From Paeniglutamicibacter quisquiliarum (GTDB lineage: Bacteria > Actinomycetota > Actinomycetes > Actinomycetales > Micrococcaceae), in NCBI RefSeq assembly GCF_019084045.1, contig NZ_JAHRED010000003.1, positions 62,001 to 126,000 on the forward strand: a stretch of 64,000 bases of DNA, in the 5' to 3' direction. The position numbers were made by a program, and so were the translations under genes. Shown piece by piece: positions 1 through 11,375 of this stretch. The notes under the pieces are model-generated. The model saw nothing but the letters and a program-made list of their open reading frames with translations, was not told the origin of the DNA and searched no databases. Within the stretch, counting starts at the first letter, position 1. Each line of letters begins with the position of its first letter.

Positions 1-1915
1 CACGCCCATCACCTGGGCGCAGGCCTTTGCCACCATCGGCGAGCACGTGAACGCGACCACGCCGGACAAGTGCGTCTTCTACACCTCGGGGCGCACCGCC
101 AACGAGACGGCTTTCATGTACCAGCTGCTGGCCCGATCCCTGGGCACCAACAACCTGCCAGACTGCTCCAACATGTGCCACGAGTCCTCGGGATCGGCGC
201 TGAACCCCACCATCGGCATCGGCAAGGGCACCGTGTCCCTGGAGGACTTCGAGCACGCCGAGCTGATTTTCGTCATCGGCCAGAACCCCGGAACCAACCA
301 CCCGCGGATGCTCTCGGCGCTGGCCGATGCGCGCAAGCGCGGCGCCCACGTCGTGGCGGTCAACCCGCTGCCCGAGGCAGGCTTCTTCGGGTTCAAGGAC
401 CCGCAGACCGTCGGCGGCATGCTCGGACGCCCCGACGACGTGAGCAACCATTTCCTGCAGATCAAGGTCGGCGGGGACCTGGCGCTCTTCCAGGCCTTCG
501 GACACCTGCTCTTCGAGGCCGAGGCCAAGAACCCCGGAACCGTGATCGACAAGGCCTTCATCGATTCGGCCACGGACGGCTACGAGGCCTACAGGGAAGC
601 GCGGTCCACGCTGGACTGGGAAGCCACCGAGGAAGCCACCGGACTGACCCGGGCCGAGATCACCACCGTCGCCGAGCTGCTCATCAAGTCCAAGGCCTCG
701 ATCTTCTGCTGGGCGCTGGGACTGACCCAGCAGCCGCACTCGGTGCCGACGCTGAAGGAAATCATCAACCTGCTGCTGGTGCAGGGCAACTTCGGCAAGC
801 CCGGCGCCGGCGCCTGCCCGGTGCGAGGCCACTCCAACGTCCAGGGCGACCGGACCATGGGCATCTGGGAAAAGCCCGGCGAGGCGCTGCTGGCCGCCCT
901 CGATTCCGAATTCGGGATCGACTCCCCGCGCGCCCACGGCTACGACTCCACCGAGGCGCTGCATGCCTTCGAGCAGGACTCCGTTGACGTGTTCGTGTCC
1001 ATGGGTGGCAACTTTGCCCTGGCGAACTCGGAAACCGAGGCGCTGGAGGCGGGCATGCAGCGCGCCAAGCTCACCGTGCACATCTCCACCAAGCCCAACC
1101 GCTCCCACGTGGTGCACGGGCAGACCTCGCTGATCCTGCCCACGCTCGGACGCACGGACCGCGACGACAAGCACCCCGGCGGACCGCAGTTCCTCTCCGT
1201 GGAGGACTCCATGTCCGTCATCCACTCCACGCAGGGCCGGCTCAAGCCGGTCTCGGAGCACCTGCTGGCCGAACCTGTCATCGTGGCCAGGATGGCCACC
1301 GCCATTCTCGGCGAGGACCACGTGGTGGACTGGAAGGCCATGGCCGACGACTACGACGTGGTCCGCGACCACATCTCCCGGGTGCTGCCGGGCTTCGAGG
1401 ACTTCAACCGCAGGGTGCGCGGACGCAACGGCTTTGTGCTGCCCAACCCGCCGCGCGATTCGCGCTCCTTCGCCACCGACATCGGCAAGGGCAAGTTCAC
1501 GGTCTCGCCCTTCGAGGCACTCTACGCGCCGGAGGGCCACCTGGTCCTGCAGACCATGCGCAGCCACGACCAGTACAACACCACGTTCTACGGGCTGGAC
1601 GACCGCTACCGCGGCATCAAGGACGGCCGTCGGGTCATCCTGATCAACCCGCAGGACCTCGTTGAACTCGGCTTGGAGGACAAAGCGCTGGTTGACGTCA
1701 TTTCCACCTTCGGCGGCACCGAACGCCGAGCCAACCGCTTCCGGCTGGTTTCCTACCCGACCGCCAAGGGCTGCGCCGCCGCCTACTTCCCCGAGGCCAA
1801 TGCGCTGGTCCACCGCGACCTGGTGGCCCGCGAATCCAACACCCCCGGGTTCAAGGCCATCATGGTGCGCTTCGTGCCGCACGAGCTGGCCCCGGGCCCG
1901 ACGCTCGACAGCTAG
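1..1915 (+). CDS. YdeP/FdhF-type molybdopterin oxidoreductase alpha subunit, 3' part only
   Basis: The reading frame is already open at base 2, so the N-terminus lies left of the window; about 637 C-terminal residues are visible. The sequence has the molybdopterin-oxidoreductase signature FYTSGRTANE, a Rossmann-like block around GQNPGTNHPRM, a second cofactor-binding stretch with RGHSNVQGDRT, and a C-terminal molydopterin-dinucleotide-binding domain with QTMRSHDQYNTT. This pattern fits the YdeP/FdhF-like branch of formate-dehydrogenase-related enzymes. Known members are cytoplasmic bis-MGD proteins, some linked to acid stress, and their substrate is often unknown. The residue that would bind molybdenum and any iron-sulfur site would be in the missing part, so activity cannot be judged. 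It ends with TAG and no gene follows closely. Sure of the family, not of the substrate. Confidence 0.85.
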   Translation, partial: TPITWAQAFATIGEHVNATTPDKCVFYTSGRTANETAFMYQLLARSLGTNNLPDCSNMCHESSGSALNPTIGIGKGTVSLEDFEHAELIFVIGQNPGTNHPRMLSALADARKRGAHVVAVNPLPEAGFFGFKDPQTVGGMLGRPDDVSNHFLQIKVGGDLALFQAFGHLLFEAEAKNPGTVIDKAFIDSATDGYEAYREARSTLDWEATEEATGLTRAEITTVAELLIKSKASIFCWALGLTQQPHSVPTLKEIINLLLVQGNFGKPGAGACPVRGHSNVQGDRTMGIWEKPGEALLAALDSEFGIDSPRAHGYDSTEALHAFEQDSVDVFVSMGGNFALANSETEALEAGMQRAKLTVHISTKPNRSHVVHGQTSLILPTLGRTDRDDKHPGGPQFLSVEDSMSVIHSTQGRLKPVSEHLLAEPVIVARMATAILGEDHVVDWKAMADDYDVVRDHISRVLPGFEDFNRRVRGRNGFVLPNPPRDSRSFATDIGKGKFTVSPFEALYAPEGHLVLQTMRSHDQYNTTFYGLDDRYRGIKDGRRVILINPQDLVELGLEDKALVDVISTFGGTERRANRFRLVSYPTAKGCAAAYFPEANALVHRDLVARESNTPGFKAIMVRFVPHELAPGPTLDS

Positions 1916-1940
1916 CAATGTGCGGCGGGCGAGGCCGAAC

Positions 1941-1965
1941 CGTGCCGGGACCGGTTCCTGGCACG
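1941..1965 (+). terminator. hairpin after the YdeP-like gene
   Basis: Two 10-base arms (1941-1950 and 1956-1965) pair with one G-T wobble around a 5-base loop, 25 bases after the upstream stop. There is no T-run, so this is a possible terminator only. The rest of 1916-2235 is GC-rich and shows no other gene, repeat or clear promoter. Confidence 0.4.
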
Positions 1966-2235
1966 GCACGGCCTGTCTCCGCGCCCCGGCCGTCCCGACG
2001 CGGAAAGGACGCGTGGATCCCCGCGGGGCAACCACCCGGCTAGCCTCCCGGACCTGTCCGGCCACCTTCTTCTGAAACCCTGGCCAAGCGCTGGTCAAGC
2101 CCGCGTTGCGGGCGACTGTCGAGCACGTGGAACAAGTTCGGTTTGGCGCGCCGGTGCCGATGCCGGCGCACGAATCGTCGGCTAATATCGTGCCTAGCGA
2201 GCACCACGCTTCGCAAGGGCCATTCCGGTGGTCCC

Positions 2236-3411
2236 ATGGCGCATCCCACGTTCCCAAGGAGCTTTGCCATCCGCTTCCCCGCCCTGGTCTTCGCCGCAGC
2301 GCTGGTATTGGCGCTGGTTGCTCCGTCCCCGGCTCCCGCCGCCCACCGGACCGCCGTACCGACGCCCTCCGTTTCCGCCGCGGCGGCGATGCCGTCGGCC
2401 TCGACATCGGGCGGCAGGGTGGCAACCGCTAAGCGGGGCGCCACCTTGAACACCACTTCCACCAAAGGTCGATCGGTCCAGGCCGGTGTCCGCGGCATGA
2501 CCGGATGGTTCCCGCTGGCCAACACGAAACGGCTGCCACGGCACACACATGAGGCACTCAGGAAGACGAGCCTGCGCAAATCACCGGGCAAGGGGGCTGT
2601 GGTGGCGGTTGTGCCCCGGGGCCAAATGCTGGCGGCCACTGGACTAACCAGCCGGGCCCACACCCAGTTCTACATCGCCGGTACGAAGGGATGGGCCCGG
2701 TCTGCCGATATCCGGCGGGCCAGCATGGCAAAATACCAGACCTCCTCCGTCACGGCGCTGTATCAGTCGGCCCGTTCAAGGAAGCAGCTGGCGAGGATCC
2801 CGGCAGACTACACGCTTGGCAGTCCGACCAATGCCAGGTCGAACGGCCGGGTGCAGGTCCAGTACGCAGGCCGGACGGGGTGGGTCAAGTCCTCCCAGGC
2901 AGCCAGGGTTGCCGGGAACGTCCGGATCGGAAGGCTGAGCTGGGAGGCCTCGGCGGCGAAGAACATTGCCAAATGGTGCAGGGGAGTGCCCATCACCGCG
3001 GGCCCGAACCGACCCAACGAGGCCGAGGCCAGTGGTTGGATCGGCAACATGAAGGAAAGAATCAGCCTGGACACGAACGGCTTCCGCGGGAAGAAGCTCG
3101 ACCCGAACCATCCGCTGGCTCTTTCCATCCAGTATCACGAGTGCGCCCACATCCTGCAGTACCGTGCCTACAAGTACGATTTCACCCGGATGGACAAGGG
3201 CATGGACAAGGCCTACGGCAAACCCAGGACCGCCTCCGGGACCGAGCACATGGCGGATTGCATGGCGGTGGCCATGGGCGCCCGGCTGAAGGGTTCGGAG
3301 TATGATCCCCGTTCTGGGTACACGACGACGTGGCGCTCGGGATACGGCGGGGCATGCAAGCCCGGGCACTTGGATGCCGCCAGAAAGATCATCGCCGGCA
3401 GAGCGCTCTGA
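2236..3411 (+). CDS. secreted SH3-domain protein with a C-terminal HExxH metallopeptidase-like motif
   Basis: A 391-residue protein. The start at 2236 is chosen because it puts a good signal peptide at the N-terminus: Arg residues, a hydrophobic run (FPALVFAAALVLALVA), then APAA as a likely cleavage site. The longer frame from 2143 begins with Arg-rich sequence and is unlikely. Two stretches around residues 100-155 and 160-225 look like bacterial SH3 domains, with GWARSAD and GWVKSSQ ends, which usually bind cell wall. The C-terminal part carries HECAH at residues 301-305 and EHMAD at 337-341, the spacing expected of a zinc metallopeptidase whose third ligand is the Glu or Asp of the second motif. 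Similar HExxH...ExxAD pairs occur in YpfJ-like neutral zinc peptidases. Substrate unknown; a wall-linked or exported peptidase is my inference. Monocistronic as far as visible. Confidence 0.7.
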   Translation: MAHPTFPRSFAIRFPALVFAAALVLALVAPSPAPAAHRTAVPTPSVSAAAAMPSASTSGGRVATAKRGATLNTTSTKGRSVQAGVRGMTGWFPLANTKRLPRHTHEALRKTSLRKSPGKGAVVAVVPRGQMLAATGLTSRAHTQFYIAGTKGWARSADIRRASMAKYQTSSVTALYQSARSRKQLARIPADYTLGSPTNARSNGRVQVQYAGRTGWVKSSQAARVAGNVRIGRLSWEASAAKNIAKWCRGVPITAGPNRPNEAEASGWIGNMKERISLDTNGFRGKKLDPNHPLALSIQYHECAHILQYRAYKYDFTRMDKGMDKAYGKPRTASGTEHMADCMAVAMGARLKGSEYDPRSGYTTTWRSGYGGACKPGHLDAARKIIAGRAL

Positions 3412-3661
3412 CCCACGGCCCGTGGCGGGCCCGTGGTCCCGACGGCTGGATCGGAGGGCCGGGGCATGGCCTAAATTCGTCCCCGGGGACTCGAGCCACG
3501 GGAGCCGGTCGCCGCGCGGGGAAGAATCCGGGCCCCCGGGTGGTTATGTCGGTGGCGGGGCCATGCGTATGCTGGCCCACAATCGATGACTTTTTAATTG
3601 CCTCGCGGGATCTTCCGCGTGGTGCGGCAAGACGACCTGGCTGGATGGCGAGAACAAATAC

Positions 3662-5518
3662 ATGAGCATGGAATCTGCGGCCTGGCATTCGTTGTGGCGA
3701 ATGTCCGGGCCGGACAAGGGCAAGGCATACGCGGCCACGACACCGCGGAGGGTAGTGGCCTTTGCCGCGAGCTACAAGAACAGGCTGCTGGTCTTCGTGC
3801 TCTTCTCGGTGATCTCGGCCGTCCTGGCGGTGGTCACCCCGGTGTTGGCCGGCCGCGTGGTCGATGCCATCGTCGCCCAGACCGGGATTCAGGTCGTCTT
3901 GAAACTGGCGGCGATCATTGCGTTGGTGGCCGTGCTGGATGCCGTCGTCTCGCTCGTGGTGCGCTGGTTTTCCTCGAGGCTGGGCGAGGGGATCATTTTC
4001 GACCTGCGCACCGCGGTTTTTGACCACGTGCAGAAGATGCCGGTGGCGTTCTTTACCCGCACCCGGACCGGCGCGCTGGTCAGCAGGCTGAACAACGACG
4101 TGATCGGTGCCCAATCCGCGTTCGCCGGGACCCTCTCGGGCCTGGTGTCCAACACCGTGGCGCTGTTGTTGACTGCGGGCGTCATGTTTTCCACCTCCTG
4201 GCAGGTCACGGCGCTGGCGCTGGTCCTGCTTCCGGTCTTCCTGCTTCCCGCCCGCCACTTCGGAAAGTCCCTGGCGCTGCTGCGCAAGGAATCGGCCGAC
4301 CTGAACGCGTCCATGGGCACCCAGATGACGGAACGCTTCTCCGCCCCCGGAGCCACCCTGATCAAGCTCTTCGGGCGCCCTGCGGACGAATCGGCGCAAT
4401 TTGCAACTCGCGCCGGACGGGTGCGGGACATCGGGGTGAAGATGGCCATGCGCCAGTTCTTCTTTGTCTCCATGCTCACCCTGGTCGCCGCCCTGGCCCT
4501 GGCTCTCGTGTACGGGCTCGGTGGCGTCTATGCGATGCGCGGCGAGCTGGCCGCCGGCGACGTGGTCGTGTTGGCGTTGCTGCTGACCCGGCTTTACGCC
4601 CCGCTCACCGCCCTGGCCAACGCCCGGGTGGAGATCACCAGCGCACTGGTGAGCTTTGACAGGGTCTTTGAGATCCTCGACCTCAAGCCCCTGATCACCG
4701 ACGCGCCCCATGCCAGGGTTCTGGATCCGGGCCCGGTGTCGGTGAAGTTCTCGAACGTGTCCTTTGCCTACCCCAGCGCCGAAAAGGTTTCCCTGGCCTC
4801 ACTGGAAGACGTCTCGGTGCTCGACACCCGGGGCGGGGAAACGGTGCTGCACGGCATCGACTTCGAGATCCCGGCCGGGACCACGGTGGCACTTGTCGGC
4901 TCCTCGGGGGCCGGGAAATCAACCATCGCCTCGCTGCTGGCACGACTCTACGACGTTGATGCGGGCAGTGTGCAGTTGGCCGGGGTCGACATCCGCGAGC
5001 TCAAGCTTGGCTCGTTGCGCTCCACCGTGTCGATGGTCACCCAGGACGGTCACCTGTTCCACGAGACCATCGGATCCAATCTTCGCCTTGCCAAGCCGGA
5101 GGCCAGCGACGCGGAGCTCTGGCAGGCGCTGCGGCGTGCCCGGTTGGAACCCACCATCGAAGCGCTTCCCGACGGGCTGGACACCGTGGTGGGGGAGCGC
5201 GGCTACCGGCTTTCGGGCGGGGAGCGCCAGCGCATGACCATTGCGCGGCTGCTGCTGGCTGCACCGCAGGTGGTCATTCTCGATGAGGCCACCGCGGCAC
5301 TGGATTCCTCCAACGAGGCAGCGGTCCAGGCGGCCCTGGCCGAGGCCCTGGAAAACCGGACCGCGCTGGTTATCGCGCACCGACTCTCGACCATCCGCAC
5401 GGCCGACTTGATCCTGGTCATTGAGGATGGACGGATTGCCGAACGCGGCACCCACGCCGAGCTCTTGGCGGCACGCGGCCGGTACGCCGAATTGCACGAC
5501 ACGCAGTTCGCGCAGTAA
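3662..5518 (+). CDS. ABC exporter, fused membrane and ATPase domains (MsbA/MdlB type)
   Basis: A 618-residue half-transporter. Residues about 35-330 form the six-helix exporter membrane domain and residues about 360-600 the ATPase. Walker A is GSSGAGKS at 413-420, the ABC signature LSGGE starts at 517, Walker B VVILDEATAALD follows near 537-548 and the H-loop histidine is in IAHRLSTIRT. All catalytic residues are present, so a working homodimeric lipid, drug or peptide exporter is likely; the cargo cannot be read from sequence. A stretch of about 20 residues between the nucleotide-binding beta-strands (around 375-395) looks like a small insertion. The gene stands alone and ends 9 bases before the convergent Nudix gene stops. 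The 250 bases upstream contain no other gene. Confidence 0.9.
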   Translation: MSMESAAWHSLWRMSGPDKGKAYAATTPRRVVAFAASYKNRLLVFVLFSVISAVLAVVTPVLAGRVVDAIVAQTGIQVVLKLAAIIALVAVLDAVVSLVVRWFSSRLGEGIIFDLRTAVFDHVQKMPVAFFTRTRTGALVSRLNNDVIGAQSAFAGTLSGLVSNTVALLLTAGVMFSTSWQVTALALVLLPVFLLPARHFGKSLALLRKESADLNASMGTQMTERFSAPGATLIKLFGRPADESAQFATRAGRVRDIGVKMAMRQFFFVSMLTLVAALALALVYGLGGVYAMRGELAAGDVVVLALLLTRLYAPLTALANARVEITSALVSFDRVFEILDLKPLITDAPHARVLDPGPVSVKFSNVSFAYPSAEKVSLASLEDVSVLDTRGGETVLHGIDFEIPAGTTVALVGSSGAGKSTIASLLARLYDVDAGSVQLAGVDIRELKLGSLRSTVSMVTQDGHLFHETIGSNLRLAKPEASDAELWQALRRARLEPTIEALPDGLDTVVGERGYRLSGGERQRMTIARLLLAAPQVVILDEATAALDSSNEAAVQAALAEALENRTALVIAHRLSTIRTADLILVIEDGRIAERGTHAELLAARGRYAELHDTQFAQ

Positions 5519-5527
5519 CGCCGGGCG

Positions 5528-5929
5528 TCAAAGTCCCAGCAGGCCGGGAAGGACCTTCTCGCGCAGTAGCGGCGCGATGTCGGATCGGGCCATCGCCGCT
5601 GCCGGGTCGAGCCACAGCATCTGCTCGATTTCGGCCTGGATCCTCGGCGTGTCAAGGGTTCGGGCGGCGAACAGGTGGGCGTGGATGTCGGTGTCGGCTT
5701 CGTTGGCCGCCGGCCCGATCCACAGGCCCATGGAGGTGACCTGGCCGGGAGTGAAAACCAGGTCCAATTCCTCCTGCACTTCGCGCAATACTGCGGCCAA
5801 TGGGCTTTCGCCGGGTTCGAGCTTCCCTCCCGGTTGCATGAACATGGTGGTCCCCTCCTTGCGCACCAGCAGGATGCGTCCGGAGGGGTCTAGTAGCTGC
5901 AGGGCTGCGATGGTAAGAATCTTTGGCAC
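5528..5929 (-). CDS. Nudix hydrolase
   Basis: A 133-residue single-domain protein. The Nudix box runs from GGKLEPGES to REVQEELDL and has the catalytic Glu pair; the usual late Gly is Asp, a tolerated change. Nudix enzymes split nucleoside diphosphates linked to another group; here the clean-up of damaged or signalling nucleotides is possible but the substrate is open. The GTG at 5929 is used; no ribosome-binding site is visible, but a TAAGCT box six bases upstream would give a leaderless message. Its stop lies 9 bases from that of the convergent ABC exporter. Confidence 0.85.
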   Translation of the reverse strand: MPKILTIAALQLLDPSGRILLVRKEGTTMFMQPGGKLEPGESPLAAVLREVQEELDLVFTPGQVTSMGLWIGPAANEADTDIHAHLFAARTLDTPRIQAEIEQMLWLDPAAAMARSDIAPLLREKVLPGLLGL

Positions 5930-6137
5930 AACTTGAGCTTAACAAGCACCAAAAGCACAGTTGGTGGTGGTAGCGTGCTTTGAGGACAAGTCTCGGGGCG
6001 CGTTTTTCCATTTAATCGTGGATACTGGAGTCAATTCGTTAACGCGCCATGTTCACGGAACCTCACTAGTCATTGGGGACAGGTGGTTCAGGTACGGCCG
6101 ATGGGGGATCAAATGTGGATCTACAAATGGAGAATTG

Positions 6138-7367
6138 ATGCAGCGGGGCACCAACTTAGGTCGACTCGGGGATTTTAATCAGGCGGTCATTTTTGAATCG
6201 ATCCGTCGTGCGGTCGACGGGGTCAGTCGCGTAGAGCTTGCAGGCTCCACCGGACTTTCCCCGCAAACCATTTCAAACGTCGTGCGCCGTCTTCTTGACG
6301 AGGGCCTGGTCCGCGAGGACCGCACGATTGTGTCGGGACCGGGCAAGCCGCGTACCGTCTTGGAGCTCGAGGCAAATCGCATGGTTGCCGTGGGCATCCA
6401 CCTCGATCCCGGTGTTATCACCGTGGTGATCTTGAACCTGCGGGGTGAAATCCTGCACTCGCGTCGCCTGGATATCCCCGCCGTCGAGAATCCGGAAAAG
6501 ACCATCGAAACCATGGCCCTGACCGTGGACGAGATCATTGCCGAATCGGGCGTTCCACGCGCCAACGTGCTGGGCGTCGGCGTCGTCGTCCCCGGCCCCC
6601 TCGATCCCGAACGCGGAGTCATGATCGACCCGCCGCTGCTCGACGGATGGAAAGACGTCGACATGGTCGGGCCACTGCACCGGCTGCTCAAGCTCGACGT
6701 CGTCATTGAAAAAGACACCATTGCCGCCTCCATCGCGGAACAGTGGAAGGGCAACGACGCCGAACGAGACAACTTCGTCACGATGTATATCGGTGCCGGA
6801 ATCGGCGCAGGCATGGTCCTGAACGGGGAAATCCACCGCGGGATCAGCAACAACGCAGGCGAGATCGGGCATTTCTCCACCGGCGTTGTCGCCCAGGAAT
6901 GCGACATTTGCGGACGCAACGATTGCTTGCATGCCTCCTTGGCGTTCAACATGATCGCGCAGAAGGCCCGCGATCGCGGCCTGAACCTCACGGTGCCCGA
7001 TGACGGCAACGCGGCAGAACGTGCGGCCGGAATGGTCGAGCTCGTGCGCCTTGCGAAAGCCGGGAACGAAGCCGCCGTGGAACTGATCCGCGAATGCATG
7101 GGTCACGTGGGCCAGGTTGCCGGGCAGCTGTGCAACACCCTCGACATCGGATTGGTGATCCTGGCCGGCCCCTTGTGGTCCGAGGTCGGCGAATGGTGCC
7201 TCGAAGACCTGCGTGCGATCATCAACGACCGCTTCAGCTCCAAGAACGTCCACACGATCGAGGTTCGTTCCTCGACACTGGGCCACGAAGTCGGGGCGAT
7301 CGGCGGGGCCTGTGCCATCATGGACGCGAGCCTTTCGCCCAAGGCCGCGGCGCTGTTGTTGCGCTAG
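6138..7367 (+). CDS. ROK-family transcriptional regulator (NagC/XylR type)
   Basis: A 409-residue protein with an N-terminal winged helix (residues about 15-75; recognition region GLSPQTISNVVRRLLDEGLV) and a C-terminal ROK sugar-kinase fold (about 85-400). The zinc site normally written CxCGxxGCxE appears as a variant, with Cys at 255, 258 and 263. The ATG at 6138 has GGAG a suitable distance upstream; a longer frame from 5961 is rejected because its extra 59 residues look like intergenic sequence. Such regulators usually repress sugar-uptake or amino-sugar genes and respond to a sugar or sugar phosphate. No sugar transport genes lie next to it, so it probably acts elsewhere. It ends before a strong hairpin. 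Confidence 0.85.
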   Translation: MQRGTNLGRLGDFNQAVIFESIRRAVDGVSRVELAGSTGLSPQTISNVVRRLLDEGLVREDRTIVSGPGKPRTVLELEANRMVAVGIHLDPGVITVVILNLRGEILHSRRLDIPAVENPEKTIETMALTVDEIIAESGVPRANVLGVGVVVPGPLDPERGVMIDPPLLDGWKDVDMVGPLHRLLKLDVVIEKDTIAASIAEQWKGNDAERDNFVTMYIGAGIGAGMVLNGEIHRGISNNAGEIGHFSTGVVAQECDICGRNDCLHASLAFNMIAQKARDRGLNLTVPDDGNAAERAAGMVELVRLAKAGNEAAVELIRECMGHVGQVAGQLCNTLDIGLVILAGPLWSEVGEWCLEDLRAIINDRFSSKNVHTIEVRSSTLGHEVGAIGGACAIMDASLSPKAAALLLR

Positions 7368-7383
7368 GCCGTCGCATATTACG

Positions 7384-7422
7384 TCAAAGGGTCGTTCATT
7401 ACCGTTTTGAACGACCCTTTGA
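7384..7422 (+). terminator. perfect 15-bp inverted repeat after the ROK regulator
   Basis: Arms 7384-7398 and 7408-7422 match perfectly around a 9-base loop, 16 bases after the ROK stop. The bases that follow are A/T-rich but hold no long T-run. It probably ends the ROK message and separates it from the promoter at 7442. Confidence 0.7.
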
Positions 7423-7441
7423 CTTATTACTCACGGGTCAG

Positions 7442-7470
7442 TTGACAAACTTTCTCTAATGAATTTAGAT
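7442..7470 (+). promoter_or_regulatory. strong sigma-70-type promoter with no protein gene behind it
   Basis: TTGACA at 7442-7447, a 17-base spacer and TTAGAT at 7465-7470. The -35 box is perfect and the spacing ideal. Transcription would begin near 7477. The next feature downstream is a hairpin with a T-run ending at 7661, so this promoter appears to serve a short untranslated RNA. Confidence 0.6.
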
Positions 7471-7476
7471 GACCAA

Positions 7477-7661
7477 TAAGAGTTGGTGGCAACCGAGCTG
7501 CCCACCGTTGTTTTCGCATAGGTCTTGTTTATCAGCGAAGGCAGTGCGTGGGGGAACGGCAGGTCGGCTGCTGGGGACCCGGCTCTTAACGCCGTCGACC
7601 GGTGCCGTAGGATGTAATGGGAGTTATCCCACGGATTCACCGGTCGACGGCACCTCTTTTT
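7477..7661 (+). ncRNA. candidate small RNA with its own promoter and terminator
   Basis: About 185 bases between the promoter at 7442-7470 and a large 3' hairpin. The hairpin has 14-bp perfect arms (7591-7604 and 7638-7651), an inner CCGT/ACGG helix, and a terminal TGGGA/TCCCA hairpin (7618-7631). It is followed by a T-run ending at 7661. A further GGTGG/CCACC hairpin lies near the 5' end. I do not recognise it as tmRNA, SRP RNA, RNase P RNA or 6S RNA. A 64-codon frame inside it begins within the -10 box and ends in the T-run, so I do not call it a gene. The 386 bases after it (7662-8047) hold nothing I can support. Confidence 0.45.
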
Positions 7662-8047
7662 AACCCTCACCCTCGAGTCAAGGTCCGGCCGATGGACCAC
7701 AAAACGGGTTTGTACGTTGCTGCCAGGGGCCGAAGCCCCGAGATGGACGACGTGCCCCGCATTTCTGCGACAGGGGCATCCGCAACCGGCCGACGAGGTG
7801 GCCGGACCGCGCAACCAGCGCGCGTGAGGCATCCGCGCCGCACCCTTTGGACCCTTCGGCACAATTCGCCCAGGGGGTCATCCGGTCGGCTGCCCGCATC
7901 GGGCCAGCTCGCTGCGGTGGCGCGGGCGGTCGAGAGAGGGAAACATCCCTCCGCGGGGCCACGGACGACTTCGGATCAGGGTTGCCCTCATGCCCGGACG
8001 TCCCCGGGGCAGGAATATGGATTGGGTCGCAAGTCTGTTGCTTAAAC

Positions 8048-8081
8048 GAGACGCGACCTGCATGTATGCAGGTCGCGTCTC
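8048..8081 (-). terminator. terminator of tRNA-Arg
   Basis: Perfect 15-bp arms (8048-8062 and 8067-8081) around a 4-base loop, 5 bases past the 3' end of the tRNA on the minus strand, followed by GTTTAAG. It serves the tRNA gene. Confidence 0.75.
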
Positions 8082-8086
8082 CGTGG

Positions 8087-8160
8087 TGCCCCTGGCCGGA
8101 ATTGAACCGACGGCCTACTCTTTAGGAGAGAGTCGCTCTATCCAACTGAGCTACAGAGGC
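8087..8160 (-). tRNA. tRNA-Arg (anticodon CCT)
   Basis: The minus strand folds into a full 74-base cloverleaf. The acceptor stem is GCCTCTG with CAGGGGC, the D stem GCTC/GAGC, and the anticodon stem ACTCT/AGAGT carries the loop CTCCTAA, giving anticodon CCT, which reads AGG. The T stem is GTCGG/CCGGC with loop TTCAATT. The discriminator base is A and CCA is not encoded. AGG is a rare codon in such GC-rich genomes, so this is a minor arginine tRNA. A terminator follows directly. Confidence 0.95.
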
Positions 8161-8260
8161 CCGTTTCGTCAAAAACGATCCGAATCAATTCTAACGGCAT
8201 TTTGCCGAAGCTTGGTTAATGCGACACCGCGTGCCGAGCCGGCGCCGCATAACCGTCGGC

Positions 8261-8896
8261 CTAGAGCAGGCCCCGCTTGGACAATTCCCACTTCTCGCGG
8301 AACGTCCGCCCAAACGAAGCGATGAGCACCGCGAACAAGATTGCCGCCGTTGCAAAGAGCAGGAGCCACCGGCTCGTGGTCAGCGTGGAGGCCAGGGACA
8401 CCGCGGCCGGGTCCAGCGTGCCGATGAACAAGGCGTCGATGGCCCGGTTCTCCCACAGGTCCACTACCGCGAAGGCCATGGGCACGGCCCACAGGATCCA
8501 GCGGACCGCGCCGCGGGCGGTATTGATGTTCACCGCCAGCATGGTGATCAGTGCCAGGAAAAGCGGGAAGAGCAGGCCGGCGGTCTTGTGCACGTAGTTC
8601 AACTGCCCGGCGGCGTCGGCATCCATGGCCTGGCGCAACGCCTCGATATGCTCAACCGCGTAGCCGCCGACCATTTGGTCGGGCATGGTCAGCCCGTTGG
8701 ACAAGTCGGTCATCTGGTTCAGGACCAGCAGGTGGAAGTATCCGAAGAGGAAGAGCGTGACGACCAACCCGGCAATCAGGATCAGGTTGGCGTTCCCCGC
8801 TGCCTTCTCCGGCGATCGCTGTGTGGAGGGATTGGCCGGTGGGGCAACCGGGGCAGGACGGTTGTACTGTTTCTTTTTCTTCTGTGACTTGGCCAT
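8261..8896 (-). CDS. small membrane protein of unknown function
   Basis: A 211-residue protein starting MAKSQKKKKQ, with a basic, Pro-rich cytoplasmic tail of about 45 residues followed by four predicted membrane helices (near residues 48-68, 110-130, 140-160 and 180-200). There is no enzyme motif. The ATG at 8896 is preferred to a longer frame reaching into pcrA, because that would overlap the divergent pcrA gene. The two genes start 73 bases apart and share a promoter region. Function unknown; similar small membrane proteins sit beside pcrA in related actinobacteria, which is from memory. Confidence 0.7.
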   Translation of the reverse strand: MAKSQKKKKQYNRPAPVAPPANPSTQRSPEKAAGNANLILIAGLVVTLFLFGYFHLLVLNQMTDLSNGLTMPDQMVGGYAVEHIEALRQAMDADAAGQLNYVHKTAGLLFPLFLALITMLAVNINTARGAVRWILWAVPMAFAVVDLWENRAIDALFIGTLDPAAVSLASTLTTSRWLLLFATAAILFAVLIASFGRTFREKWELSKRGLL

Positions 8897-8953
8897 AACC
8901 CCAATTATGCCGCCAATCGAACGGAACCCGGCCAACCCGTGGCCGCACCGCCG

Positions 8954-8959
8954 TAGACT
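8954..8959 (+). promoter_or_regulatory. -10 box of a leaderless pcrA promoter
   Basis: TAGACT lies 10 bases before the pcrA ATG at 8970, so transcription would begin at or within three bases of the start codon. Leaderless messages are common in actinobacteria. This also supports the start chosen for pcrA. Confidence 0.45.
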
Positions 8960-8969
8960 AGGGCGCATC

Positions 8970-11375
<2,406 letters not shown>

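Noticed and set aside
3389-4711. A 440-codon minus-strand frame opposite the ABC exporter
   Set aside because: Product is His/Gln/Gly-rich without a domain and overlaps an intact transporter gene.
7469-7663. A 64-codon frame inside the small-RNA candidate
   Set aside because: It starts inside the -10 box, has no ribosome-binding site and ends in the terminator T-run.
8685-8969. An N-terminal extension of pcrA
   Set aside because: It overlaps the divergent membrane protein gene and lacks helicase-family sequence; ATG at 8970 fits the family and follows a -10 box.
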